Assembly: GCF_003667505.1 (NCBI RefSeq)
Contig: NZ_RCVJ01000181.1
Span: 31,989-95,988 of the forward strand
Origin: Micromonospora sp. BL4
GTDB taxonomy: Bacteria; Actinomycetota; Actinomycetes; Mycobacteriales; Micromonosporaceae
Length of the DNA: 64,000 nt
Direction: 5' to 3'
Each line of letters opens with the position of its first letter. The stretch's first letter is position 1. Positions 25,101 through 33,759 of this stretch are shown piece after piece. The notes beneath the pieces were generated by a model. That model searched no databases, was not told where the DNA came from, and worked only from the letters and a program-made list of their open reading frames with translations. The position numbers and the translations under genes are program-made.

Positions 25101-26258
25101 ATGACGAGCCTGCCGTTGATCCCCGCCACCCCGGACGCCCCCGCCGCACGCCGGGCCTCCATGCCACCGCAGCACCTCGCTGACCTCGACCTGGCCGGCC
25201 GCCAGGCCCTGGTCGCCGGGTTGGGCGAGCCGGCGTTCCGTGCCAAGCAGATCTCCACCCACTACTTCGGGCGGCTGGTCCGCGACCCGCAGGCGATGAC
25301 CGACCTGCCGGCGGCGACCCGGGACCGGCTGGCCGACCAGCTGCTGCCCACGCTGCTCACCCCGGTGCGCGAGCTGGCCTGCGACGACGGCGCGACGCGC
25401 AAGGCGCTCTGGCGGCTGCACGACGGCGCGCTGGTGGAGAGCGTGCTGATGGGCTACCCGGACCGGGTCACCGTCTGCATCTCCAGCCAGGCGGGTTGCG
25501 GCATGGCCTGCCCGTTCTGTGCTACCGGCCAGGCCGGGCTGACCCGCAACCTGTCCACCGCCGAGATCGTCGACCAGGCGGTGTACCTGGCCGGGGTGGC
25601 GGCCTCGGGTGCCGTCGCCGGCTCTCCGCCGCGGCTGTCGCACGTCGTCTTCATGGGCATGGGCGAGCCACTGGCCAACTACTCTCGGGTGATCGCGGCG
25701 ATCCGCCGCCTGGTCAGCCCGGCTCCGGAGGGGCTCGGCCTGTCGCAGCGGCACATCACCGTTTCCACGGTCGGCCTGGTTCCGGCCATCCGCCGACTGG
25801 CCAGCGAAGACCTCTCAGTGACCCTTGCGTTGTCGTTGCACGCGCCCGATGATGATCTGCGCGACGAACTCGTGCCGGTAAACCAGCGCTGGAAGGTAGC
25901 CGAGGTGCTGGACGCAGCGTGGGACTACGCCGCCCGGACGGGCCGTCGCGTGTCGATCGAGTACGCGATGATCAAGGACGTGAACGACCAGCCGTGGCGA
26001 GCTGACCTGCTCGGGCGGCTGCTGGCCGGCAAGTTGGCCCACGTGAACCTCATCCCGCTCAATCCGACGCCGGGCAGCCGCTGGGACGCGAGCCCGAAGC
26101 CGGTTGAGCGGGAGTTCGTCCGGCGGTTGCGCGACGCCGGGGTGTCCACCACCGTTCGGGACACCCGAGGTCGCGAAATCGACGGCGCGTGTGGCCAGCT
26201 CGCCGCCGCCGAGGACAACGACACCAACACCGACCGCGCCGGAGAGGCACCGGCGTGA
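25101..26258 (+). CDS. rlmN: 23S rRNA/tRNA adenine-C2 methyltransferase RlmN
   Basis: Radical-SAM enzyme making m2A2503 in 23S rRNA and m2A37 in some tRNAs. 385 residues. The 4Fe-4S ligands are Cys133, Cys137 and Cys140 (AGCGMACPFCATGQ); Cys364 (IDGACGQL) is the C-terminal catalytic cysteine; GMGEPLANY is the SAM-binding motif. ATG at 25101. Confidence 0.97.
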   Translation: MTSLPLIPATPDAPAARRASMPPQHLADLDLAGRQALVAGLGEPAFRAKQISTHYFGRLVRDPQAMTDLPAATRDRLADQLLPTLLTPVRELACDDGATRKALWRLHDGALVESVLMGYPDRVTVCISSQAGCGMACPFCATGQAGLTRNLSTAEIVDQAVYLAGVAASGAVAGSPPRLSHVVFMGMGEPLANYSRVIAAIRRLVSPAPEGLGLSQRHITVSTVGLVPAIRRLASEDLSVTLALSLHAPDDDLRDELVPVNQRWKVAEVLDAAWDYAARTGRRVSIEYAMIKDVNDQPWRADLLGRLLAGKLAHVNLIPLNPTPGSRWDASPKPVEREFVRRLRDAGVSTTVRDTRGREIDGACGQLAAAEDNDTNTDRAGEAPA

Positions 26259-26289
26259 CCGGGCGTGGCGAACGAGACCAGGAGACATA

Positions 26290-27456
26290 GTGGCGAGTCA
26301 GGGTCAGCGTTTCCGGCGCAAGGCGCTCCGCCGGGGATACAAGGTCGACGAGGTGGATGCCTTCCTCGACCGGGTCGAGGCGACGCTCGACGGCCGGCAG
26401 GTCGGCGCGCCGGTGGCCTCCCAGGAGGTCCACGACGTCGTCTTCCGGGTCCGGTTCAACGGCTACGACGAGTGGCAGGTCGACCTGCACCTGGACCGGG
26501 TCGAGCGGCAGCTGGCCGAGCTTGAGGAGCGCGGCGCAGCCGGGCGCGGCGGCGACCCCCGGATGGGTCCGCCGGACCGGATGGGCCCGCCGATGCGCGA
26601 CGACCGCGGCATGGTTCCGCAGCCGATGCCGCCCCGGCCGATGCCGGCGCAGGCCGGCCCGCCCGACCGCTACGGCCGGTACGACGAGCCGACCGGCGCG
26701 TTCGCCGGTGGGTACGACGCCCCTCGGGGCGGTTACGACGCGCCGCGTGGCCCGGGCGGCCCGCCCGGTCCGGGCCCGATGGGTCCCGGCGGGCCGATGG
26801 GCGGGCACGGCGTCCCGCCGCGTGGCCTGCCGGCCGGTCCCGGTGGCTACGGCCAGGACGACCAGCGGATGCCCGGTGGCTACGGCCCCGACGACCAGCG
26901 TGCGCCCGGCGGGTACGGGCAGGACGACCAGCGTGCGCCCGGTGGCTACGGCCCCGACGACCAGCGCGCGCCCGGTGGCTACCCGCCGGAGGAGCCGCGT
27001 TTCGACGGTTTCGAGGCCGGTCGGCACGGTCGTGCCGACATGACCGCTGAGATCCGGATGCCCGAGCGGGACCTGCGGGACATGCGCCGTGGCCCGGCCG
27101 GTCCGCCCCCGATGCCGCAGCAGGGCATGGGTGGTCCGCCGATGGCCGGTCCGCCCGCCGTGGCCGGCCCGCCGATGGGTGGTCCGCCGATGGCCGGCCC
27201 TCCCGGCAGCGACCTGTACCGCGTCGACCAGATCCGGCGTCGCTTCCAGGTGCGCCGGTTCGGCAGCGGGTACGACCCGGACCAGGTCGACCGCTTCTTC
27301 GACACCCTGCTGGGCGGCATGCAGGGCCGCAACCCGATGCCGGTCAACCCGAAGGACCTGGACACGCTCCGGTTCGGTCTGGTGCCCGGGGGCTACTTCG
27401 AGGCCGAGGTCGACGCCGCGCTCAAGGACGTGCAGGACATTCTCTTCGGGCGCTGA
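26290..27456 (+). CDS. DivIVA-domain protein with two terminal domains and a Pro/Gly repeat linker
   Basis: 388 residues, GTG at 26290 nine bases after GGAGA. N-terminal DivIVA-like segment (RFRRKALRRGYKVDEVDAFL) with a short helical extension, then a linker of about 200 residues rich in Gly/Pro/Met with tandem units such as GGYGPDDQRAPG, then a second DivIVA-like segment at the C-terminus (RRRFQVRRFGSGYDPDQVDR). DivIVA-type proteins mark curved membranes and organise polar growth in actinomycetes; this one lacks the long coiled coil of Wag31, so it may be a partner rather than the polar scaffold. It follows rlmN by 31 bp, probably one operon. Confidence 0.82.
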   Translation: MASQGQRFRRKALRRGYKVDEVDAFLDRVEATLDGRQVGAPVASQEVHDVVFRVRFNGYDEWQVDLHLDRVERQLAELEERGAAGRGGDPRMGPPDRMGPPMRDDRGMVPQPMPPRPMPAQAGPPDRYGRYDEPTGAFAGGYDAPRGGYDAPRGPGGPPGPGPMGPGGPMGGHGVPPRGLPAGPGGYGQDDQRMPGGYGPDDQRAPGGYGQDDQRAPGGYGPDDQRAPGGYPPEEPRFDGFEAGRHGRADMTAEIRMPERDLRDMRRGPAGPPPMPQQGMGGPPMAGPPAVAGPPMGGPPMAGPPGSDLYRVDQIRRRFQVRRFGSGYDPDQVDRFFDTLLGGMQGRNPMPVNPKDLDTLRFGLVPGGYFEAEVDAALKDVQDILFGR

Positions 27457-27471
27457 CCCGACGCGTACGGA

Positions 27472-27505
27472 CGAGGGCCCGTCCCCGGGTGGGGGCGGGC
27501 CCTCG
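27472..27505. terminator. Terminator between DivIVA-like gene and DUF2631
   Basis: Stem CGAGGGCCCGTCCCC / GGGGGCGGGCCCTCG with a GGGT loop, one G-T type mismatch. It sits between convergent genes. Confidence 0.75.
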
Positions 27506-27541
27506 GCGTCGTCGGCCGGTCGTCCGGCGGCGGGCGCTCGA

Positions 27542-27763
27542 TCAGGAGCGCAGACCGTTGCGGCGCAGCACGGCGTCGCCGATCACGATGACCAGCAGCA
27601 GCACGGCCAGGCCGACCAGCCAGATGTCCTCGACCCTGCCCTCGTGGTTGCCGCAGATCATCGCCAGCAGCGCCAGCGCGGTGAGGACCGCGCCGATCCG
27701 TCCGGACTTACGGTGCCCGGGCTTGCGCTGATCTGGCGACGTTACCGGCTCGCTTCCTGCCAC
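27542..27763 (-). CDS. DUF2631 small membrane protein
   Basis: 73 residues from the GTG at 27763 (AGSEPVTSPDQRKPGHRKSG), nine bases after AAGGA. Two closely spaced membrane segments (IGAVLTALALLAMICGNHEG and DIWLVGLAVLLLVIVIGDAV) separated by the family's HEGRVED turn. DUF2631 proteins are actinobacterial and of unknown function, often encoded near dxr/ispG genes. The open frame continues upstream to 27931 but the added residues are basic and unconserved. Confidence 0.8.
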   Translation of the reverse strand: MAGSEPVTSPDQRKPGHRKSGRIGAVLTALALLAMICGNHEGRVEDIWLVGLAVLLLVIVIGDAVLRRNGLRS

Positions 27764-27960
27764 TGTCGGTCCTTCCCTCGCGATCGGATCTCCGGTTAGT
27801 CTGGCACGCCTCCTGCCCGGTGCAGCGCGGTGGGGGTTTCCCGGGCAACGGGCCCGCCCATCCGGGCCGGACGGCACTACGGGCGTCGCGAGGCGGCGGT
27901 CAGACTCCCTCCGGTAGCGTTTGGCGTACACCTGATTGTCTGTTTGAGGGGGACTGTGCG

Positions 27961-29541
27961 GTGCGAGTGACCGGAACCGGGCACGCCAGCATGCGGATCG
28001 ACACGGCCGCGGGCAGCATCCTGTGCGACCCGTGGGTCAACCCGGCCTACTTCGCGTCCTGGTTTCCATTTCCGGACAATTCCCTGCTCGACTGGGAGAC
28101 TTTGGGTCAGGTCGACTACCTGTACGTCTCCCACCTGCACCGGGACCACTTCGACGTGAAGCACCTGCGGGACTTCATCTCCAAGGACGCCACGGTCCTG
28201 CTCCCGGAGTTTCCCACCTCCGAGATGGAGGACGAGCTGCGGGCGCTGGGCTTCACGAAGTTCCTGAAGGCGCCCAACGAGCAGGTCGTGGAGCTGCCCG
28301 GCGGCTTGAAGATCATGATCCAGGCGTTGACCAGCCCCACCGACGGCCCGATCGGCGATTCCTCGCTCTGGGTGGAGTACGACGGGGTGCGGCTGCTGAA
28401 CCAGAACGACGCCCGCCCGACCGATCTCAGCGTCTTCGCCGAGCTGGGGCACGTGCACGCGCACCTGCTCCAGTTCTCCGGCGCGATCTGGTATCCGATG
28501 GTCTACGAGTTGCCGCAGGCGGCGAAGACCGCGTTCGGCAAGCAGAAGCGCGACCGGCAGTTCGACCGGACGTGGCGCTACATCGACGACCTGACGGCGT
28601 CGCACGTCTTCCCGATCGCCGGCCCGCCGTGCTTCCTGGACGACGCGCTGTGGCAGTTCAACGACATCCACGGCGACGAGGGCAACATCTTCCCCGACCA
28701 GTCCGTCTTCATGGCGGAGTACGCCAAGGTCGGCGGGACCAACGGGATCGTGCTGCTGCCGGGCAGCGTCGCCGAGGTCACCACCGAGGGCGCGACCACC
28801 ACCCACCCGGTGCCGGTCGACGAGTTCTTCGCGAACAAGGTCGCCCACCTGGAGGAGATGCGGGAGCGCAAGCGGCCCGTCATCGAGGCGGAGAAGGCGT
28901 CCTGGCGGCACCCCGAGGTGGATGTGCTCGCCCAGATGAAGAGCCGGATCGAGCCGCTGCTCGACGAGTCGATCTACCTGGCCAAGGGCGTCGGCGGGCC
29001 GGTCCGCTTCGACCTGGTGGGCTACGACGGTGAGAGCGTCGAGTCGATCGTGGTGGACTTCCCGGGCAAGGAGGTCCGGCCGTACGCCGACGAGAAGGTC
29101 CGCTACCGGTTCCGTACCGAGCGGTCGCTGATCGAGCACCTGCTCTTCATCGACGAGGTGGACTGGGTCAACTCGCTCTTCCTCTCCTGCCGGTTCTCGG
29201 CGGCGCGGATCGGCCAGTACAACGAGTTCGTCTACGCGTTCTTCAAGTGCCTCTCCGAGGAGCGGCTCCAGTACGCCGAGGGCTGGTACGACGAGCACGA
29301 GCGAACCACCGACGCCGAGGACATCACCCTGGGCGACTGGGTGGTGCAGCGGCGCTGCCCGCACCTGAAGGCGGACCTGACCCGCTTCGGCATCGTCGAG
29401 GGTGACCAGCTCACCTGCCAGCTGCACGGTTGGCGGTTCGACCTGCCCAGTGGCCGCTGCCTGACGAGCGTCGGGCACAAGGTCCGCGCCCACCGCGTGG
29501 ACGCGGAGACCCCGGCGCCGGCGGGCGAGGCGCTGAGCTGA
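27961..29541 (+). CDS. MBL-fold hydrolase fused to a C-terminal Rieske domain
   Basis: 526 residues, GTG at 27961 eight bases after GAGGGGG. Residues 1-260 are a metallo-beta-lactamase-fold domain: His58, His60, Asp62 and His63 form the HxHxDH metal site (SHLHRDHFD). A helical, YcgR-free middle section follows. The C-terminus is a Rieske [2Fe-2S] domain with Cys466/His468 (RRCPHLKADL) and Cys486/His489 (LTCQLHGWRFD). The same two modules, in opposite order, make up animal CMP-Neu5Ac hydroxylase, so an oxygenase or redox role on a sugar-nucleotide-like or lipid substrate is conceivable; no partner reductase is adjacent. Function unassigned. Confidence 0.9.
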   Translation: MRVTGTGHASMRIDTAAGSILCDPWVNPAYFASWFPFPDNSLLDWETLGQVDYLYVSHLHRDHFDVKHLRDFISKDATVLLPEFPTSEMEDELRALGFTKFLKAPNEQVVELPGGLKIMIQALTSPTDGPIGDSSLWVEYDGVRLLNQNDARPTDLSVFAELGHVHAHLLQFSGAIWYPMVYELPQAAKTAFGKQKRDRQFDRTWRYIDDLTASHVFPIAGPPCFLDDALWQFNDIHGDEGNIFPDQSVFMAEYAKVGGTNGIVLLPGSVAEVTTEGATTTHPVPVDEFFANKVAHLEEMRERKRPVIEAEKASWRHPEVDVLAQMKSRIEPLLDESIYLAKGVGGPVRFDLVGYDGESVESIVVDFPGKEVRPYADEKVRYRFRTERSLIEHLLFIDEVDWVNSLFLSCRFSAARIGQYNEFVYAFFKCLSEERLQYAEGWYDEHERTTDAEDITLGDWVVQRRCPHLKADLTRFGIVEGDQLTCQLHGWRFDLPSGRCLTSVGHKVRAHRVDAETPAPAGEALS

Positions 29542-29581
29542 TTCCGCCCCCCGCCGCCCCTGGGGGGTCGATTCTGGTGGT

Positions 29582-30283
29582 GTGGCGGCGGGGGCGGACG
29601 CGCAGGAGACCGAGTACCGGTACGGGCGCGGCCGGGAGATGGCTCGGGACGCCGCCCGGGTGGAGACGTTCAGCGACGGGGTCTTCGCCGTCGTGCTGAC
29701 GGTGATGGCCGTCGAGCTGCTCCAGACCGGTCCGGCCCGGGAGAGCGGGCGGGAGCTTCCGGACGCCCTCGCCCACGCCTGGCCGTCCTACCTGGCGTAC
29801 GTGATCACCTTCGCGATCGCCGGACAGGTCTGGATCGCCCACCACAACCTGTGGCGGTACGTGGTCCGGGTCGACCAGTTGCTGCTGGTCTTCAACCTGC
29901 TCGTGCTGCTGTTCATCGCCACGATCCCGTTCACCGCCGACCTGCTGTCGGACAACCTGCGCGGTGGTGCGACCGAGCAGCGGCTGACCGCCGCCCTCTA
30001 CGTCGGGACCGTGCTGGGTGAGGCGCTCTTCGTCAATCTGAGCTGGTGGTGGGCCCGCCGACGCGGGCTGCTCCGCCCCGACCTGGATCCCCGGCTGGTC
30101 CGGGCGGTCGCACGGCGGATCCTGCTCAAGCCCCTGCTCTACCTGATCGCCTTCGCCATCGTCTTCGTCGACCCCATCCTCAGCCTCTGCGCGTACCTCC
30201 TGCTGGTCGCCTTCTACCTGATCGGGGGTCCCGGTGACCTGCGGCCGTCCGCCGGCTCGTCCCGGCGCGGGTCAGCGGCCTAG
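29582..30283 (+). CDS. TMEM175-family (DUF1211) potassium-channel-like protein
   Basis: 233 residues. The FSDGVFAVVLTVMAVEL motif is the TM1 selectivity-filter signature of bacterial TMEM175-type K+ channels. About six membrane spans follow (LAYVITFAIAGQVWIAHHNL, LLLVFNLLVLLFIATIPFTA, LYVGTVLGEALFVNLSWWW, LLYLIAFAIVFVDPILSL). GTG at 29582 is used; an in-frame ATG at 29639 lies too close to its purine tract. The stop overlaps the convergent FAD oxidoreductase gene by 12 bp. Confidence 0.85.
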   Translation: MAAGADAQETEYRYGRGREMARDAARVETFSDGVFAVVLTVMAVELLQTGPARESGRELPDALAHAWPSYLAYVITFAIAGQVWIAHHNLWRYVVRVDQLLLVFNLLVLLFIATIPFTADLLSDNLRGGATEQRLTAALYVGTVLGEALFVNLSWWWARRRGLLRPDLDPRLVRAVARRILLKPLLYLIAFAIVFVDPILSLCAYLLLVAFYLIGGPGDLRPSAGSSRRGSAA

Positions 30284-31867
30284 GTCGGTGAGGATGCGGC
30301 GGGCGGCGTTGTGGCCGGCGGCGCCGATCACGCTGCCGGCCGGGTGGCAGCCGGCGCTGCCGGCGTACACGCCGTCGATCCCGGTGGCGTACGGCATCCG
30401 GTCGGCGAACGAGACGGTGTTGTCGACGTGGTGGATGTGCCCGCCGGTGATGCCGAAGTGGGCCTCGATGCCCGGTGGGGGCAGCGGCACCGCGTCGGCG
30501 ATCAGGTCGGCGGTGCCCGGGGCGTACCGCTCGACGATCCCGATCAGCCGGTCGACGTAGCCGGGCAGGGCCTCGTCCCAGGTGGTGCCGGTCAGCTCGT
30601 AGGGGACCGACTGCACGAACAGCGCCGACGAGTGGTGCCCCGCGGCGTCGGAGAGCGACGGGTCGACGGTGGTGTGCAGGTACCACTCGATGGTCGGCTC
30701 CGCCGGCAGCCGTCCGGCCTGCACGTCCGCCCACATGGCGCGCAGTGCGGCCATCGGCGAGGTGGCGTCGCCGCCGACCAGCGACGCCGAGCCGGGCAGC
30801 AGGTGGATGGTCGAGCCGAACGGGCTCGGCGTGCCGGGTGGCAGGCAGGAGAAGTGCGGCAGCCCGGTCAGCGCCAGATTGAGCTTGAGGGTGGTGCCGG
30901 GGCGGCGGACCGCCGCCATCCGCTCACCGAGCGACGCCGGCAGCGCCCCGTCGGGCAACAGGTCTATCAACCGGTACGGGTCACACGCGCCGAGCACCAC
31001 CCGGGCGGCGACCTGCCGCCCGTCGGCGAGCACGACACCGCTCGCCGCGCCGCCGTCCAGGGCCACCGCGGTTACCGAGGTACCCGTCAGGATGGTCGCG
31101 CCGGCGGCGCGGGCGGCGTCGGCGAAGGTGCGCGACACGGTGCCCATGCCGCCCTCGGCGATCATCCAGGTGCCACCCGAACCGGGAAGCCTGCACATGT
31201 TGTGCACGAGAAAGTTGTGACCGGTTCCCGGGTCGTCCGGGCCGGCGTTCAGCCCGGAGAGCCCGTCGGTGACCGCGTACATGCTGACCAGCAGCTCGGA
31301 GCGGAACTCGAACCGGGCCAGGTAGTCCGCGACCGAGCCCTGCACCAGGTCGACGAAGACCTGCCGCAGCGCCGGACGGACGTGTCGGTCGGCGGTCTCC
31401 TGTGCCGTGAGCGGCTCGGCGAGCCAGGCCGGGGCGAGATCCTCGCGCAGCGCGGCCAGCTCGGCCTGCATGGCGTCGTCGGCGGCCACGTCGGCGGGGG
31501 AGAAGAACTCGGCGAGCTGGGCCCGGGTCGCCGCCGTGTCACTGCCGAAGAGCAGGTACGGCGAGCCGAGGCCGCCCGGCGTGGGCAGGAAGTAGTGCGG
31601 GTCGCGGCGCAGCACCGGGATCCGCACGTCGAGGGTGGTGAGCAGTTCCGGCGGCATCAGCCCGAGCAGGTACGAGCCGGTGGAGTGGCGCAGCCCCGGC
31701 ACCTTCGGGAACGGGTTCTCGGTGCGGGTCGCGCCGCCGATCACGTCGGCGGCCTCCAGCACCAGGACGTCCAGGCCGGCGCGGGCCAGCAGGATGGCGG
31801 AGACCAGACCGTTGTGCCCCGCACCGACGATCACGACGTCGGCGCGGCCGGGAAGTTCGCTGCTCAT
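30272..31867 (-). CDS. FAD-dependent oxidoreductase, phytoene-desaturase-like
   Basis: 531 residues, cytoplasmic or membrane-associated flavoprotein of the NAD(P)/FAD amine-oxidase/phytoene-desaturase superfamily. FAD-binding GxGxxG at the N-terminus (ADVVIVGAGHNGLVSAILLA) and the ATG-type C-terminal FAD motif (GIDGVYAGSAGCHPAGSVIG). Closest in pattern to PYROXD2-like proteins rather than carotenoid desaturases; no carotenoid genes are nearby. Substrate unknown. ATG at 31867. Confidence 0.9.
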   Translation of the reverse strand: MSSELPGRADVVIVGAGHNGLVSAILLARAGLDVLVLEAADVIGGATRTENPFPKVPGLRHSTGSYLLGLMPPELLTTLDVRIPVLRRDPHYFLPTPGGLGSPYLLFGSDTAATRAQLAEFFSPADVAADDAMQAELAALREDLAPAWLAEPLTAQETADRHVRPALRQVFVDLVQGSVADYLARFEFRSELLVSMYAVTDGLSGLNAGPDDPGTGHNFLVHNMCRLPGSGGTWMIAEGGMGTVSRTFADAARAAGATILTGTSVTAVALDGGAASGVVLADGRQVAARVVLGACDPYRLIDLLPDGALPASLGERMAAVRRPGTTLKLNLALTGLPHFSCLPPGTPSPFGSTIHLLPGSASLVGGDATSPMAALRAMWADVQAGRLPAEPTIEWYLHTTVDPSLSDAAGHHSSALFVQSVPYELTGTTWDEALPGYVDRLIGIVERYAPGTADLIADAVPLPPPGIEAHFGITGGHIHHVDNTVSFADRMPYATGIDGVYAGSAGCHPAGSVIGAAGHNAARRILTDLGR

Positions 31868-31934
31868 GCCGCGGCAGCCTAGCCGGAGCCGTCCGCCAGG
31901 TCAGCCCCTTCGCCCGGTCCCGCGAACCCCCTGG

Positions 31935-32765
31935 TCAACTCTGCCGTCGGGCGCGCCAGCCGGACAGGGCCAGGGTCGCCGAGTAGCCGGCCAGGACGAT
32001 CACGTGGAACAGGTAGAGCCAGAGGAGGACGGCGACGCCCGCGCCGATCTCGTCAAAGCCGCCGAACGGCACGCCCAGGTCCAGCGGGAGGGAGGCGAAG
32101 AGCACGAAGCCGTGCAGAAAGCCGGACAGGTTCGCCGCGGTGAACGACCCCATCCCGAGCGTGGAGAGCCAGTCCGGCGACGCCGGCCCGACCACCCGGA
32201 ACACCCACATCAGCACCGGTGTGAGCACCAGCCAGACCGCGAGGAACGACAGCACCACGCCCAGCGCGCCGATCCAACCGCCCTGCCGGACCAGGCCGGT
32301 GGTGAGCGGCAGCGCCAGCAGGATCGACAGCAGCAGCGCGGGGGCCGGCGCGAGCAGCGGCAGCAGCAGCAGCCGGCCCCGCCAGCCGATCAGCTGCTCG
32401 TCGGTGCGGGGCGCGGCCACCGAGACGAACGCCCTGCGCAGACCCTCCCCGTACAGCGACGCGGGCAGCAGCGAGGCCAGCGCCAGCAGTGGGGTCAACT
32501 CCGTCCCGGCGTCGACCAGCGCGGCCACCGCGCGGGGCGTGCCGATCGCGGTGGGCAGCGCCTCCACGGCGTACGAGGTGAGCCGGCGTACCCGGTCGGC
32601 CCCGGCAACCAGCGACGTCAGCCAGATGGCCAGCAGGGCGACCGGCACCACGGCGATCGCCCCGTAGAACGTGATCGCGGCGGCGTGCAGTGACAGGTCC
32701 CGTCCGCGCACGGGGCGGAACGCGGCGTTGATGATCCGCTTTGTCCGCTGCCATCCGCTGCCCAC
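31935..32765 (-). CDS. YihY/BrkB family membrane protein
   Basis: 276 residues from the GTG at 32765, which has GGGGAAAGAG upstream; an in-frame GTG at 32798 adds 11 residues but has no ribosome site. Six to seven membrane spans, including LHAAAITFYGAIAVVPVALL at the start, the family hallmark. YihY/BrkB proteins were once called RNase BN; their real role is unclear (transporter-like). Diverges from the GNAT gene with about 50 bp between starts. Confidence 0.85.
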   Translation of the reverse strand: MGSGWQRTKRIINAAFRPVRGRDLSLHAAAITFYGAIAVVPVALLAIWLTSLVAGADRVRRLTSYAVEALPTAIGTPRAVAALVDAGTELTPLLALASLLPASLYGEGLRRAFVSVAAPRTDEQLIGWRGRLLLLPLLAPAPALLLSILLALPLTTGLVRQGGWIGALGVVLSFLAVWLVLTPVLMWVFRVVGPASPDWLSTLGMGSFTAANLSGFLHGFVLFASLPLDLGVPFGGFDEIGAGVAVLLWLYLFHVIVLAGYSATLALSGWRARRQS

Positions 32766-32816
32766 CGCGATCTCTTTCCCCGTCGTCCGGCCCGCCACTC
32801 ATTAAGATCGCCGGCC

Positions 32817-33368
32817 ATGACCGTTCTCACCACCGAACGCCTGATCCTGCGTGACTGGACCGCGAGCCCGACCGATCTGGCCCGGATCTACGACATCTAC
32901 TCCCGTCCCGAGATCACCCGTTGGCTCGCCGTGTCGCCCGGGTTGCCGATGACCGAGCCGGGGCAGGCCGCCGAGCGGCTGCGAATCTGGCAGGACCGGC
33001 ACGCCGACGACAATGGCCGCTACGGCACCTGGGCGATCGAGGTGCGGGACACCGGGCTGGTGGCCGGCACGGTGCTGCTGAAGCCCATACCGGGGCTGGA
33101 CGAGACCCGACTCACCGAGAACATCGAGATGGGCTGGCACCTGCATCCGGACTCGTGGGGCCACGGCTACGCCACCGAGGCGGCCCGCGCGGTCATGACG
33201 CGCGAGTTCGCCACCGGTACGCCGGAGATCTACGCGCTGGTCTCGCCGGGCAACGATCCGTCCATGGCGGTCTGCCGGCGACTGGGCATGGCCCACGTGG
33301 GCCTGCGCACCGACTGGTACGGCGGCGAGGAACTGGAGACCTTCGTCCTGCGCGCCCCGACCAGCTGA
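32817..33368 (+). CDS. GNAT family acetyltransferase (RimJ/RimL-like)
   Basis: 183 residues. N-terminus LTTERLILRDWTASPTDLAR is typical of the RimJ/RimL-type branch; the acetyl-CoA-binding pyrophosphate loop reads HPDSWGHGYATEAARAVM, followed by ALVSPGNDPSMAVCRRLGM and the C-terminal strand. Acceptor unknown; relatives modify ribosomal protein N-termini, antibiotics or small amines. ATG at 32817. Confidence 0.9.
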   Translation: MTVLTTERLILRDWTASPTDLARIYDIYSRPEITRWLAVSPGLPMTEPGQAAERLRIWQDRHADDNGRYGTWAIEVRDTGLVAGTVLLKPIPGLDETRLTENIEMGWHLHPDSWGHGYATEAARAVMTREFATGTPEIYALVSPGNDPSMAVCRRLGMAHVGLRTDWYGGEELETFVLRAPTS

Positions 33369-33392
33369 CCTCCCGCCTCGCTGAGGCGAGGC

Positions 33393-33431
33393 AAGGGCCC
33401 CTGTCGACACCTGGCGTCGACAGGGGCCCTT
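33393..33431. terminator. Perfect 16-bp hairpin terminator
   Basis: Arms AAGGGCCCCTGTCGAC and GTCGACAGGGGCCCTT with a 7-nt loop, beginning 24 bp after the GNAT stop. The arm ends in AAGG/CCTT, so the plus-strand RNA ends in CCCUUCC. Confidence 0.85.
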
Positions 33432-33489
33432 CCATGTCCGCCGGATACCGGCAGATGGGTGGCCGTCAATAGTCACGGCGGTCGAAGTG

Positions 33490-33518
33490 TTGACGCCCTC
33501 GTAGCACGTCAGTAACAT
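33490..33518 (+). promoter_or_regulatory. Sigma-70-like promoter for the GH87 gene
   Basis: TTGACG at 33490-33495 and TAACAT at 33513-33518 with an ideal 17-bp spacer, about 240 bp before the glucanase start. The rest of the 391-bp gap (33369-33759) holds the terminator at 33393 and no gene; it is less GC-rich than the surroundings around 33530-33600. Confidence 0.6.
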
Positions 33519-33759
33519 CTGGTCAACGTCACGCAAAATCTCGACAAAGGCGTGCTTGATTCTTTGCACGACGTCGCAAGTTCTGGCGGACCGCCTTTTT
33601 TGGCGGTACTTCTCCCCTTCTTGCCGCCACCACCTCGCCTCTCTGGCATCTCCCACCCCACGCCGGCCGGCGCGCCCCCACGCGTCGGCTGACGATGCGC
33701 CGAGTCACGCCCACGCCGTGGTCTCCCCGCGGCACCGTCCCCCGAACGACAGGACAGTG

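Noticed and set aside
30272..31867. Carotenoid phytoene desaturase
   Set aside because: The fold matches, but crtB/crtE-type neighbours are missing and the pattern is closer to PYROXD2-like proteins.
30311..31882. 523-codon plus-strand frame opposite the FAD oxidoreductase
   Set aside because: Gly/Arg/Val-rich shadow without ribosome site or domains.
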